Of a DNA stretch of 64,000 nucleotides, positions 10,440-20,709 are shown piece by piece; the first letter of the stretch is position 1; every line of letters begins with the position of its first letter. The notes beneath the pieces were generated by a model, which was not told the origin of the DNA, searched no databases, and saw only the letters and a program-made list of their open reading frames with translations. The translations under genes and the position numbers were made by a program. Source of the DNA: Brachypterus glaber (Eukaryota; Arthropoda; Insecta; Coleoptera; Kateretidae); assembly GCA_958510825.1 (NCBI GenBank), contig OY294049.1:23140945-23204944 (forward strand). Reading direction: 5' to 3'.

Positions 10440-12335
10440 ATTTAGAAAATTTTCAAAATTTCGGAAAGCCTTGTATTCGTGCAAAAATTTTCAAAATTTT
10501 TTTATTTTGCGTATTTTTGCGTTTTGTGACGATATAAATCAATTAAAAAAAAAAAAATCGGTCGATCGGCCAGTCGATCGTTCTGTCTGAATCTTGTATC
10601 CACGATAATTTAAGAACGCTTTAAGCTATAGACTTGAAATTTGGCATCCAGGTACGTTACCAAAAGTTCTCGCTCGGGATTGTTTTTGGTAAACAATGGG
10701 GTATACAGGGTGTATTTGAAATAGCGTAGGAAATTTTAACAGGTGATTCTACATGATAAAATATGACAAAAAGTTCCTATAAACATATGTCTAAAAATGC
10801 GTCATAAGGGAGCTACGTCCCTTTGAAATTGGCTAAAAAAATTGGTTTTTATTTAATAACTCAGGAACCCTTTGAGATATGTTAACGAGGTTTTGCACGT
10901 GAATTAATCGTAATAAGGCCCATCTATGTATGTCATTTTCACGTACTTATTTAAACCAGGGGTGTACGAAACGGGGGGGCCTTAACAGTTTTTTGTCCCA
11001 AACTTTTTTCTGTGTAACTTTTTTGCAATTTTATTATTAAAATATGATTCCTCAGGTCAAAATACATAAAAAAGTTACTCTTGTTGTAATACTGTAGGAT
11101 TAACCGTTTTCGAGAAAAGTTCATTTGAAGGTGAAATTTCACGGTTCGAGGACGAAAAATTAAATACTAAAATGTCGAAAACCAACATTTTAATGATGCA
11201 ATGTTATTCTACATCAAAAACTAAGAAAAAAAGTTTCCATACATGTAGGTCGAAAAAACGCTTTTAAAGCTACCATAGCCCTTTAAAAATGGTGCATATT
11301 TAGGAGACCATAGCTCCATTAGGATTGATTTTTGGAAGTACCTGTATATGAGGTTTTTTCTTAGTTTTAAATGTACATTCGCCCTGCATCATTAAAATTT
11401 TGGTTTTCAACATTTTAGTATTTAATTTTTCGTCCTCGAACCGTGGAATTTCACCTTCAAATGATTTTTTTTCGAAAACGGTTAATCCTACAGTATTACA
11501 ACAAGAGTACTTTTTTATGTATTTTGACCTGAGGAATTATATTTCAAAAATAAAATTGCAAAAAAGTTACACAGAAAAAAGTTTGGGACAAAAAACTGAT
11601 AACCCCCCCGTTTCGCACACCCCTGGTTGAAATAAGTACATGAAAATAACACATAAAAACGGGCCTTGGTAGGATTAGTTGACGTGCAAAACCTCGTTGA
11701 TATATCTCAAAGGGTTCCTGAGTTATTAAATAAAAACCGATTTTTTTAGCCACTTTCAAAGGGGCGTAGCTCCCTTATGAGGCATTTTTAGACATATTTT
11801 TATAGGAACTTTTTGTCATATTTTATGATGTAGAATCATCTGTTAAAATTTCCGACGCTATTTCAAATACACCGTGTATACAATAATTTTTCACAAAAAT
11901 TTGAAAATTGCTATATAGGGGTTTTTGAGGTTGCTGAAATCGAATATGATAATAAAAAGATTATATCTCCACCCCCACGGGGGTGAGGGGGTAAATATTT
12001 TTAAATATTTTTAATATTTTCGTCAAAATTGGTTTGGATAGAGGTTTTTGGGGACGACGAAATTGAATTTGATAATAACATTTTTCCAATTCCACCCCCT
12101 AAGGGGTGGGTGGTAGTTTTTGTGAAAATTGGTAAATAAGGGGTTTTGAGGTTGCTGATAGTAAATCTCATAATAAAAAAATTCCCAACAACTCCCTGGA
12201 GGGTGGGGGGTAGTTTTAGTGAAAATTTGTATATTGGGGTTTTTGAGGTTGCTGAAAGAGAATCTGATAATAAAAAATTCATTTAACGCGCGGAGGTGAA
12301 AAATGGGAAAGAGATTTTACTGGACTGTGTATTTT
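10440..12335. mobile_element. GC-clamp tandem-unit element interrupted by a foldback
   Basis: Left part 10440-10701 (GGAAAGCCTTGTATTCGTGC and CACGATAATTTAAGAACGC) and right part 11881-12335 (GGTTTTTGAGGTTGCTGAAA units, ending CGCGGAGGTGAAAAATGGG and TTTTACTGGACTGTGTA) are one element of the 7119-8221 family. The element is split by the foldback at 10704-11878. Confidence 0.8.
10704..11878. mobile_element. 1.2-kb foldback (ACAGGGTGTATTTGAAATAG ends), TA target site
   Basis: Almost the whole element is palindromic: arms of about 560 bp meet near 11290. The ends read TACAGGGTGTATTTGAAATA and its inverse complement, flanked by TA on both sides. Arm landmarks include AAAAAGTTCCTATAAACATA, AAGGGAGCTACG, AACTCAGGAACCCTTTGAGA and GCACGTGAATTAA. 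Related elements are at 16435-17165, 21830-23280, 26740-27090, 42348-42609 and 55185-56405. Mirror-image peptides read from the two arms are not genes. Confidence 0.9.
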
Positions 12336-12419
12336 TTAATTTTTTTATCGCACGACTATAATTTTGACAAAGATAGAAAGACCATAAAATTAAGCATAAA
12401 AACGTTAACACAGATGCGC

Positions 12420-12720
12420 AAAAGTGTATAATGATAATAGGTAGGGAGAGTGGGGGTGACATTTCAAGGTCATATTTTGCTTTTAAACACCTAGACTTAT
12501 AAACATAAAATTTAGTATGGGTGACCTCTAAAACAAGACCAATCTATGCACCTGCCAAAATTACAGTAGAAGGTCATATTTTAACTAAACTAACTTTTAA
12601 ACGCTTTGACCTAGAAACATGAATTTTGGTATGAGTGCCTTTTAAAGTAAGACTAATCTATACAACTGTCAGAATGACAGTTCAAGGTCATATTTTGCCA
12701 ACTTTAAATAAAATAATTAA
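12420..12720. repeat. Diverged tandem units with TCAAGGTCATATTTTGC
   Basis: Three diverged units of about 100 bp, each containing AAGGTCATATTTT and a later GACCTA/ACATAAA-type block. A related single unit occurs near 56575-56700. No coding content. Confidence 0.65.
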
Positions 12721-12803
12721 AAAAGATTAAAAAAAGTAATATTGAAAAAATCTTATGTATATTTAAAAAATAAATGTAACTTAATTGTATTATTGGCCAA
12801 ATT

Positions 12804-13146
12804 CTAACATTCATATGACATAAATTGCTCGAAATCACCACCATTTTCAACTATGCACTGTTCAAATCTTGACATTACATTTCTTCTGCAAGCTTCATAT
12901 ACCAAGTCTAGATTAATAGTCTCACAAGCATTAGCAATACGTGTTTTTAAGTCCTCTAGGTCAGTTGGTTATGTTTGGTAAACTATTCCTTCCTCATAAA
13001 AAAATTTAGTGGCGTTAGGTCAGGAGAGCTTGGTGGCCAAGAAATTATTCCCCTGTTTCCAATCCATTTTTTTGGAAAATTAGTTTTTAAATGTTGAGTG
13101 GCGGAATTAATACCATGAGGTAGAAACGTAATGGCAGCAAGACGGC
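12804..13146 (-). pseudogene. Mariner-type transposase C-terminus, minus-arm copy
   Basis: Reading away from the palindrome centre on the minus strand: GAPSCCHY (the D-G-A-P-x-H-Y region of the third catalytic residue), a frameshift, then KKWIGNRGIISWPPSSPDLT, PLNFF, LEDLKTRIANACETI, and a tail NGGDFEQFMSYEC with a TAG stop at 12806-12804. This is the conserved RWIGRxGPIxWPxRSPDLTP end of insect Tc1/mariner-like transposases. A stop follows PLNFFMRKE, and the N-terminal two thirds are absent. Confidence 0.8.
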
Positions 13147-13456
13147 GCTCCTCCTCGTGGTATTAATTCCGTAACATTTAAATACTAATTTTCCAAAACA
13201 ATGGTTTGGAAACAGGGGAATAATTTCTTAGCCACCAAGCTCTACTGATTTTTTATAAGGAAGGAATAGTTTACCAAACATAATCAACTGACCTAGAGAC
13301 TGAAAGACACTCATTACTAATGCTTGTGAGAGTATTAATCCGGATATAGTATATACAGCTTGCAGAGGAAATTTAATGTCACGATTTGAACAGTGCATAG
13401 TTGAAAATGGTGGTCATTTTGAGCTTTTCATGTCACATGGATGTAGTGAACGTTAG
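13147..13456 (+). pseudogene. Mariner-type transposase C-terminus, plus-arm copy
   Basis: Mirror copy of the previous entry on the plus strand. It contains GAPPRGINS near the centre and, across frameshifts, the SWPPSSPDLTP-equivalent region near 13220 and the ENGGHFELF-type tail ending with a TAG at 13454-13456. More substitutions and shifts than the minus copy. Not functional. Confidence 0.75.
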
Positions 13457-13604
13457 AATTTGGCCAATAACACAATTAAGTTACCTTTATTTTTCAAATA
13501 TAAGATTTTTTTTTAATATTACTTTTTTTAACTTTTTGAAACTATATTAATGGATATATCCGGAACGGATTATTCGATTTTAAAAATTAAAAATAAATTT
13601 TAAT

Positions 13605-14222
13605 AAAAAGAAAAATACCTTTTAAATAATGTATCCTGTGACCCATATTGCTATTTGAGATTTTAAAGTTGGGGTTGCTGGGGTTAGGGGATGAGTTTTA
13701 AAAACTTACTGATTGCGTAAATCACGGTGTTTTTTTTGGGGTATTTTTTGTTTTTTTCGAAACCCTGAAATTCCTTTACCATTCGATAGTACCGTCCATT
13801 TATATGATTTTTAGCGAAAAAGAAAAAAAAGCTACGGTGCGCTTCGTTTTTTATTAAAAAAAAACAAATGCCAAACGAGCTGCGAAGAGTAAAACAAGCC
13901 GTGTACATATGTAATGCTACGCATTTTTAAAAAGTTTTTTTTTAATTTTTTTAATTTTTTTTTTTAAATAATTGTAAAAGTGCAATATACCCCTTTACTG
14001 TAAATAGTATTTTTAATTTTTGCTGAAAATCATATAAATGGACCGTACTATCGAATGGTAAAGGAAATTCAGGGTTTCGAAAAAAACAAAAAATACCCCC
14101 AAAAAAGCACCGTGGTAAATAGAAAGCCTGCTGAAAAATCTAGAACACTTTTTATATTTTTGATATCTTTTACAGTTTTCTAGATGTCTGTAGGAAAGTT
14201 AATGGGACACCCTGTATATAAG
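13605..14222. mobile_element. Foldback with ACAGGGTGTCCCATTAACTT end
   Basis: The right end at about 14195-14222 is the inverse of CAGGGTGTCCCATTAACTTT. Inner arms pair at CCATTCGATAGTACCGTCCA (about 13781) and TGGACCGTACTATCGAATGG (about 14038), with matching flanks CGAAACCCTGAA/TTCAGGGTTTCG. The block AGTTGGGGTTGCTGGGGTTA near 13666 recurs inverted near 34720 in another copy. The left end is not clear. Confidence 0.75.
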
Positions 14223-14388
14223 GTGCTATTTAGTTTTTTAAGATTCGGGTAGTAACTTGGGGTGGGTTATTTAGGGGTAACTATTAAAGAGATTTGAAAA
14301 TTATATAAATATTTCTGTGTCCGACTGGATTTTTTTATATAACCTGATTGAATTAGTATGGACCACCTTGAATAAGAACATAATTGGA

Positions 14389-14622
14389 CGGTGTTACGCA
14401 ATAACCGTCTAACCCACACTGTGACTAAATTGTTGAACTTTTCCCCTAATAACTTTTAAACGTTTTGACTAAAACACTTAAAATTAAGGATTTGTTTCAC
14501 TTGGTCATGCATCAGAACATGTACAAAATCTGCAATTCAATTCCTTTAAAATATACCGGGTAATATGTCCTGTAACCTACTGTCATTCCAAATTGTGGGT
14601 TAGACGGTTATTGCATAACACG
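14389..14622. mobile_element. 234-bp MITE, 28-bp terminal inverted repeats
   Basis: CGGTGTTACGCAATAACCGT followed by CTAACCCACA at the left is matched by TGTGGGTTAG and ACGGTTATTGCATAACACGG at the right. CATAATT occurs just outside both ends but with unequal spacing, so the target duplication is uncertain. No coding content. Confidence 0.85.
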
Positions 14623-15013
14623 GCATAATTATGATATTTTAACCGAAAATTTGATATTTGTTTCCCGGCCTATTTATCCCTACTATTTCCAAGATTGGAA
14701 GATATATAATGTACAGTTTCTCTCAGTACTAAATAATATCCGATATTTCATTGCATTTTCAAAAATGGTTGCCATGTTTATATGTGTCTTTTGATGTAAC
14801 ACATTTGGTAGACGGTAGGTCACTAAGGGGCCACCTTCTATCCGCCAATGCATATATGCATACGGCCTTTTTCTCAGAGACATTGCCGTGGGATTTCTGT
14901 TTGATATATGTGAATAGTACGGTGCAAAAACTGCGAATGTTACTTTTTCGACAAAGTCCATTATACTAAACACGGACTGTAACAAGAGTATGTTGATTTA
15001 CATTATTTATAAT
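14623..15013. other. No recognised feature
   Basis: Two overlapping open frames occur on opposite strands, but neither resembles a known protein and no splice pattern supports them. Confidence 0.35.
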
Positions 15014-15655
15014 CAGGGCCGTAACCACAAAAAAATCTAGGGGGGTGGCTCAGCCCCCAGGGTCAAAAAAAGTAAAAAATACCTTCATGGAAACAAGCAT
15101 TGTCCCTGACGATTTCTACCAAACTTGGCGCCCCTGCAAAAGAAAATTGGCGCTCCAAAAAAATCACCAGGGGGGCTCAGCGAAAACGCCAGGGCACCCC
15201 CAACGAAAGAAAATTGGCGGCCCAAAAATTACCTTTACTAAAAAAGCTTTGTCCCTGACGGTTTCTATCAAACTTGGCGCCCCTGCACAACAAAGAAGAA
15301 TTGGTGGCTAGCGCCCCAAAAATACCTTTACTAAAAAAAGCTTTGTTCCTGGCGGTTTCTGCCAAACAACTTGGTGCCCCTGCAAAAAAGAATTGGCGCC
15401 CAAAAAATTACCTTTGCGAAAAAAGCTTTACCTTTGATGGTATCTACCGAACTTGGCGCCCTCCAACAAAAAAAAATGGACCCCAAAAATTACCTTAAGG
15501 AAAAAAAGCTTTCCTGAAGGTTTCTACCAAACTTGGCGCCCCTGTTAAAGAAAATTGGCGCCCCAAAAAAATCAGGGAAGCTCAGCCAAAACGCCAGGGG
15601 GACTCAAACCAACCAAAGGCCAGGGGGGCTTAGTCCCCCCCTAGTTACGGCCCTG
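15014..15655. mobile_element. Non-autonomous hAT with 8-bp target duplication TTTATAAT
   Basis: Ends CAGGGCCGTAAC at 15014 and GTTACGGCCCTG at 15644-15655 are inverted repeats, each backed by a C/G-rich block (GGGGGGGCTTAGCCCCCC type). Both sides carry TTTATAAT (15006-15013 and 15656-15663), the 8-bp duplication expected of hAT transposition. The interior is a degenerate minisatellite of 80-150 bp units with ACTTGGCGCCCCTGCA, AATTGGCGCCCCAAAAA and AAAAAGCTTTGTCCCTG. Peptides predicted across it are repeat artefacts. Confidence 0.9.
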
Positions 15656-16360
15656 TTTATAATGTGATTTTACTGTATTTTTACCCTTTATGGTATCTAC
15701 CGAACTTGGCGCCCCTGCAACAAAAAAAGAATAGACCCCAAAAATTACCTTAAGGAAAAAAAGCTTTCCTGAAGGTTTCTACCAAACTTGGCGCCCCTGT
15801 TAAAGAAAATTGGCGCCCCAAAAAATACCAGGGAGACTCAGCCAAAACGCCAGGGGGCCAAAAAGTCCAAACCAAGCGAAAACGCCAGGGCGCCCCCAAT
15901 GAAAGAAAATTGGCGCCCCAAAAATTACCTTTACTAAAAAAGCTTTGTCCCTGACGGTTTCTATCAAACTTGGCGCCCCTGCACAAAGAAGAATTGGTGG
16001 CTTGCGCCCCAAAAATACCTTTACTAAAAAAAGCTTTGTCCCTGGCGGTTTGTGCCAAACAACCAAACAACTTGGCGACCTTGCAAAAAAGAATTGGCGC
16101 CCAAAAAATTACCTTTGCGAAAAAAAGCTTTACCTTTGATGGTATTTACCGAACTTGGCGCCCCTCTAACAAAAAAAAAATGGACCCCAAAAATTACCTT
16201 AAGGAAAAAAAGCTTTCCTGAAGGTTTCTACCAAACTTGGCGCCCCTGTTAAAGAAAATTGGCGCCCCAAAAAAAATCAGGGAGGCTCAGCCAAAACGCC
16301 AGGGGGGCTCAAACCAACCAAAGGCCAGGGGGGCTTAGCCCCCCCCTAGTTACGGCCCTG
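15656..16360. repeat. Post-insertion duplication of the hAT interior, right end and flank
   Basis: After the first right end, the flank TTTATAATGTGATTTTACTG plus TATTTTT is followed by more interior units from mid-array, a second right end GTTACGGCCCTG (to 16360), and then the same flank again. No second left end exists. This is a tandem duplication that included the flank, so it arose after insertion, probably by unequal exchange in the internal repeats. Confidence 0.85.
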
Positions 16361-16434
16361 TTTATAATGTGATTTTACTGTATTTTTAAATTTTATACGA
16401 TATTTGTTAAGTAAATATTTATTTATAAAAGTCC

Positions 16435-17165
16435 AAACCTAGCGATGTCACTTTTTTATCCGTAATTTTTTTGACATTTTATCAATAAAATATAAATATT
16501 TAATTAAAAATACATAAAAAAGGTACACTTTATGTAACACCGTACGGCCGTAGGGCCAACTGTTCTCGAGAAAATTTCACGTTCTGAGCATCCAAAATAG
16601 GAACTAAAAAACGCGCCAAATTAAATTTTCAACATTGCAGGGCGATTTTACACTAAAAACTATAAAAAAAGTTCCGTACACAAATATCCAAAAATCGCTT
16701 TTAAGGGTCCCTTAAAAAGTGTTATTCTTTATGAGGCTGTAGTACTCTTTGTTAACCTAGATCTATACGAGTTTTTTTTACAGTTTTTAGTGTAGAATAG
16801 CTCTGCAGTATTAAAATTTTTATTGGTGAATGTTTTAGTTCTTATTTTGGATGCTTAGAACGTGTAATTGCCGCTTTAATTGCAATTTTCTCGAAAACGG
16901 TTGGCCCCACGGTGTTACGTTTTTTATGTGTTTTTAAGCATTTCATTGAGAAAATGTCAAAAAATCTGCGGATAAAAAAGTTTGGGGCAAAAAAGTGACA
17001 TCGCCCCACCATTTTGCATGTCCAAAGTAAAAATTACGTAAAAGATTAGCCTTTATCAATGTTAAGGCATGTGCAAAAAATACTTACTGTAGTTCCAGTG
17101 ATATTAAATAAAAATGACTTTTCAGATGTACCCTTAGGAGGACCGTAATTTTACGGGGCGAACAA
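16435..17165. mobile_element. Foldback of the CAGGGTGATTCAGAAATA family, incomplete
   Basis: Arms meet near 16720: GCGATGTCACTTTTTTATCC pairs with GGATAAAAAAGTTTGGGGCA further right, and AGGGCGATTTTACACTAAAA with TTTTTAGTGTAGAATAGCT. The right arm continues through AGATGTACCCTTAGGAGG, as in the 55-56 kb copy. The left arm is truncated and no target site is visible. Confidence 0.75.
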
Positions 17166-17402
17166 AAAACTGTTTATCTCGTTTAATTAAAGGTACTGAA
17201 TTGATGCACTGCCGAATAAATTATTAAAAACTATTTTCGAAAATTTTATTAACAAATCAAAACGTAACTTCCTTGATTTTAATTATGTTATTATATAGAT
17301 AATATTATTATAGTTAAAGAATCACCTCATTTTGATACGGCGTATTAAAAAGAAAAATATAATAAGTGATTTCCGATTTTTAAAGTATACCAATAAGCAT
17401 AC

Positions 17403-17480
17403 TTTTTTTTCTGCCATAGCCTCCGCATCTTGCAGATCTCCCAAAAGAGCAGCAACCCCCTCAATTTCCAAATCGTCCAT
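17403..17480 (-). CDS. Putative first coding exon, unidentified
   Basis: On the minus strand an ATG at 17480 opens MDDLEIEGVAALLGDLQDAE followed by AMAEKK (26 codons), ending exactly at a GTATGC donor-like site (17402-17401). Base composition is clearly higher in GC than the flanks and the peptide is acidic and protein-like. Without splicing the frame reaches a stop after 52 residues of lower-complexity sequence. A short acidic MDDLEI start recalls some PIF/Harbinger-type nucleases, but this is only an impression. No partner exon was found. Confidence 0.35.
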
Positions 17481-18185
17481 CGTTATATTATTATTATTAT
17501 ATGTATAATAATTTCTAAATAAAAAGCTTCTTTTATTAACTATTATAAAATAAAAAGGTATTCAAATTAACAACACAAAACCAAAGCGAAAATAGGGTTA
17601 TGTTCGAATGCGCGCGACTTATATGGGTGTTTCTACACTAATGGCAATTTTCATGTCCGGGCAGAAAAAAATATTATAATACATATTTTTTTATTATTTT
17701 TTTTGCTTAAATTGTATAACTCGTTTCGTTTTATTAAAAACATGTGATACAATACGTAAGATTTTGCTTTCATAGGAAAAAAAAAATAGAAATAGTGCGA
17801 AAATAGTGTACTTTTAACGTGTCCGAAATGAAAAATTTAATTTTTATCATAGAAAACTTTCTTTTTCTTTGGTGTATTTGCGGTTTTTGATGTTAAAAAG
17901 TTTGGACGCATTTAGAAGATTGAAATAAGATATAATACGCTCATATATTTGTCGGTTAATGGATTTAAACACGAAATATATCAATAAGCTTTTAACACTA
18001 TTTTTATGCATTGTGATCATTTATTTACCATTACTTCAAAAATCTAAATATTAAATATCATTGATAGGATTGAAAATGATAACCACTTAATATAGGATTC
18101 GATAAAAAAAAAGTTCTACTAAATTGCATTTGGTTGGGGATTTATAAATTTTTATGTTTTCCAACTACATGGTTGTCGGTCAAAT
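17481..18185. other. AT-rich stretch with no recognised feature
   Basis: No convincing exon, array or inverted repeat was seen. A short (TTA)n run precedes it at about 17488. Confidence 0.35.
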
Positions 18186-18422
18186 CGTCATAGACCGTTC
18201 TGCCAATTTTTAAATTATTTTATTTATTTATTACCCATTGAAGATAACAATCAAATCCTTATATAATTTTTAACAGTAATATTGAAAAGTACAATCGATG
18301 TACCAAAACTAAGATCAAATACTTTTATTACATTAAGAGGTTCCTTAAATTTTTAAAATCGTCATAGACCGTTCTGCCAGCGTCATAGATCGTTCTGCCA
18401 GCGTCATAGACCGTTCTGCCAC
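18186..18422. repeat. 21-bp repeat GTCATAGACCGTTCTGCCA, four copies
   Basis: Three head-to-tail copies at 18360-18421 (period 21 bp; the middle copy has GATCG instead of GACCG) and a single copy at 18186-18205, separated by about 155 bp of unrelated DNA. Confidence 0.9.
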
Positions 18423-18529
18423 ACACTTTCACAAAACACTTTTTTTTTTGGAAATATATTAATTTGGTTTTTTTTACCTGTTAGGGTATTTTTGGGGTGC
18501 TGATTTCAAATCTGGTGAGAATTTAAAAA

Positions 18530-19450
18530 ATTCAAAATGGCGGATACAATATGGCGGGCATTTTTCTTTAAATTTTAATTTTTCTTCAAATAATAGCATT
18601 GGGGGTTTTGAGACCGTTAAAAATAAATATACCTAAAAATAATATTATTAAATTCAAAATGGCGGTCTCAAGATGGCGAATTTAAGATTACGAATTATTA
18701 AAAACAATTTTTTACTAGGTACAATAAATAAAAGTTTTTTAAGTCCACGAAATTAATTTGGGAGCAACTAAAAAAATAAATTATATCAATGCATTAACGT
18801 TCCAAATAGCGAATCTAAGATGGCGTATTATAAAATAAATATACATGGTGTTTGTTGTTTTGAATACAATTTCACCTGAAATTGAAGATTGCAAAAATTT
18901 CACATAGGTACATTAAAAATTAATTAGTTTATTAGTATATTATAGCTTAATATTAAAACTTAAGATTTAAAAATTAAAATAATAAAAAAAATTTACTACA
19001 TACCTACCAAGTTTTTAAATATTTATTTAAAACAATTAACCCGAACCCATATCAATATTAATAAATCTTTGGCTTTTATTTTTTTTTAATAATTAGGAGC
19101 CATCCTTTTTTAATAAGCCACTAAAATCCTTTAATTTGATACCAACTTAAAAAAAAATAATCAGTAGGTCATGAACACAGTCCAGCAGCCATTTTTGTTT
19201 TCTTGCAAAAAAATGTAATATAATGCAACCTAAACAAATCCTTTACTTGATAGTTTTTTAAAATTTTAATTATTTTGCTATAAAAAAATCGCTGCCAGCC
19301 GCCATTTTGATTTTTTGTGAACCAAATTTAATATTCGGTTACCTATGAAAAATTTCCTTTAATTTGATACCCAACTTGACACTTTTAATTTTTTTTCTTT
19401 TTTTGTCACAAACAAAATGACGTTCAGCAGCCGCCATTTTGTTTTTTTTT
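18530..19450. repeat. Cluster of ATGGCGG / CCGCCAT words in AT-rich repeat DNA
   Basis: AAAATGGCGG-type words occur near 18534, 18549, 18657, 18673 and 18821 in one orientation and CCGCCATTTTG-type words near 19187, 19302 and 19432 in the other. Similar words recur at 50230-50365. The core GCCAT is the YY1/Pho recognition core, though the spacing and surrounding diverged repeats suggest a decayed tandem or palindromic element. Confidence 0.5.
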
Positions 19451-20150
19451 CTGCAACCTTAATGTCGCCCAGAACATTTCCCAACCTTAATCAAAATCGT
19501 CGATATCGGATAAAGCGTTTGGCTTCAGGAGATAATATATATAAACATACGTAGACTGTAAAAAACGGAACCTTTTATTTTTCGAAATAGTGTCTGTCCT
19601 TTGCATTTACAAACCGTAAAAACCATTTTCTTTCATTTTTAAGTGATTTTGGTCATTTAGTGATAAAAAAAGTTACTGGACAAAAATCGTTTTTTTTTAC
19701 CCATTTCTGTAGAAATACCCATATGTCAAAAATTCCGTGAACGCTCGCTTCTCACGCTCCCGAGTAGTAGAAGTAAAGCTCCTCGATTTTCGTGCGAAGT
19801 GAAGTTCAAGAATAAGTAGTTTTGCGTTTCGAGAGAACTAATATGCAACCCACAACACTTTTCTCCCGGGAATGCGTTCTCTCGAGCCCAAGAATAATAC
19901 TAATAATAGTACACAACCAAAATTTTAAAACTTTATAAATTATTTCTTCTAAAAAGTCTAAATTGCTTCAAATATTTTCTCAACTATTTCCCATTTTTTA
20001 CCCCCTCAATTGTAGATATCATCCCTGTCTGTCAGTCTTATTCCCATGGTTCCTTCAGGAACCCTTATTTGGAGTTGGTTAGTTAGTTAGCTAAGTAACA
20101 GTTTTCGTTTTTGCACTGTAGTTTTCATGTGTGTTTTTTTTTAATTTCAG

Positions 20151-20208
20151 ACTGTGTCCGTGTCTATGCTGCTACGATACTCGCATCACCAGATTTTCGT
20201 GTTCATCG
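20151..20208 (+). CDS. TMEM259: Membralin (TMEM259) internal exon
   Basis: A 58-nt exon between a strong acceptor (GTTTTTTTTTAATTTCAG) and a consensus donor (GTGAGT at 20209). It encodes TVSVSMLLRYSHHQIFVFI and one base of the next codon. Human membralin reads TLSVSMLLRYSHHQIFVFI at the same place, just before VDLLQMLE. The split codon G + TT gives that valine when joined to the exon at 48111. Membralin is a multi-pass ER membrane protein implicated in ER-associated degradation; this segment forms part of its transmembrane core. The preceding exons, some 350 residues in vertebrates, were not recognised in this window. Confidence 0.93.
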
Positions 20209-20246
20209 GTGAGTTCTTGGATTTGTATTAACTCACGCTTACATTA

Positions 20247-20709
20247 GGGCTTTTTTATTTTTTTTAAGGCCGAAGCATTTTTTATTTAAATCTTCTTAAC
20301 ACGAACGGTATAAATGAATAGTAAATGGACAACCTCAAAAAAAAAAAAACAGAAAGTTTTCTTTCAAATTGGCGGAGCTGTGCCCTTTTAAGTTCGAAAA
20401 TTTACTACATTACTTAATTTTAGGCATAATGACAGGCACAATTTTTTTTCATTGTCTTAAAATATTGTACGTGTAGCACAGGTTATCCATTTACTATTCA
20501 TTTATACCGTTCGTGTTAAGAAGATTTAAATAAAAAATGCTTCGGCCTTAAAAAAAATAAATAAAAAAGCTTAAGAATAATATCTTTAAAAAATGTCTAG
20601 ATTTTTTTCAAAAATTCTGAAAAAATTCAGGGTATATACTCTTACCTCAATAAACAAATTTAAGGGGTGACCTCCAAATTTTTCAATTTGAAATTGTGGT
20701 GGGTCACCC
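20247..20709. mobile_element. Foldback repeat in the membralin intron
   Basis: Arms at 20260-20332 and 20485-20565 pair: GGCCGAAGCATTTTTTATTT and CACGAACGGTATAAATGAA on the left, and their inverse complements on the right. It begins 38 bp after the membralin donor site. A related half-copy lies at 5490-5880. Confidence 0.8.

Larger units (their letters stand above)
12726..13535. mobile_element. 810-bp palindrome carrying two opposed transposase ends
   Basis: Arms run from AAGTAATATTGAAAAAATCT at 12726 to the inverse near 13530 and meet near 13130 at GGAATTAATACCATGAGG / CCTCGTGGTATTAATTCC. Each arm encodes the same transposase C-terminus, one per strand, pointing outward. It is therefore a foldback built from two inverted copies of a mariner-type 3' end. 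Confidence 0.85.

Noticed and set aside
10951..11759. Opposed frames with mirror-image peptides
   Set aside because: They lie in the two arms of a palindrome and mirror each other; no known protein.
15045..16252. Several overlapping frames of 60-106 codons
   Set aside because: All come from the internal minisatellite of the hAT element and repeat the same words in every frame.
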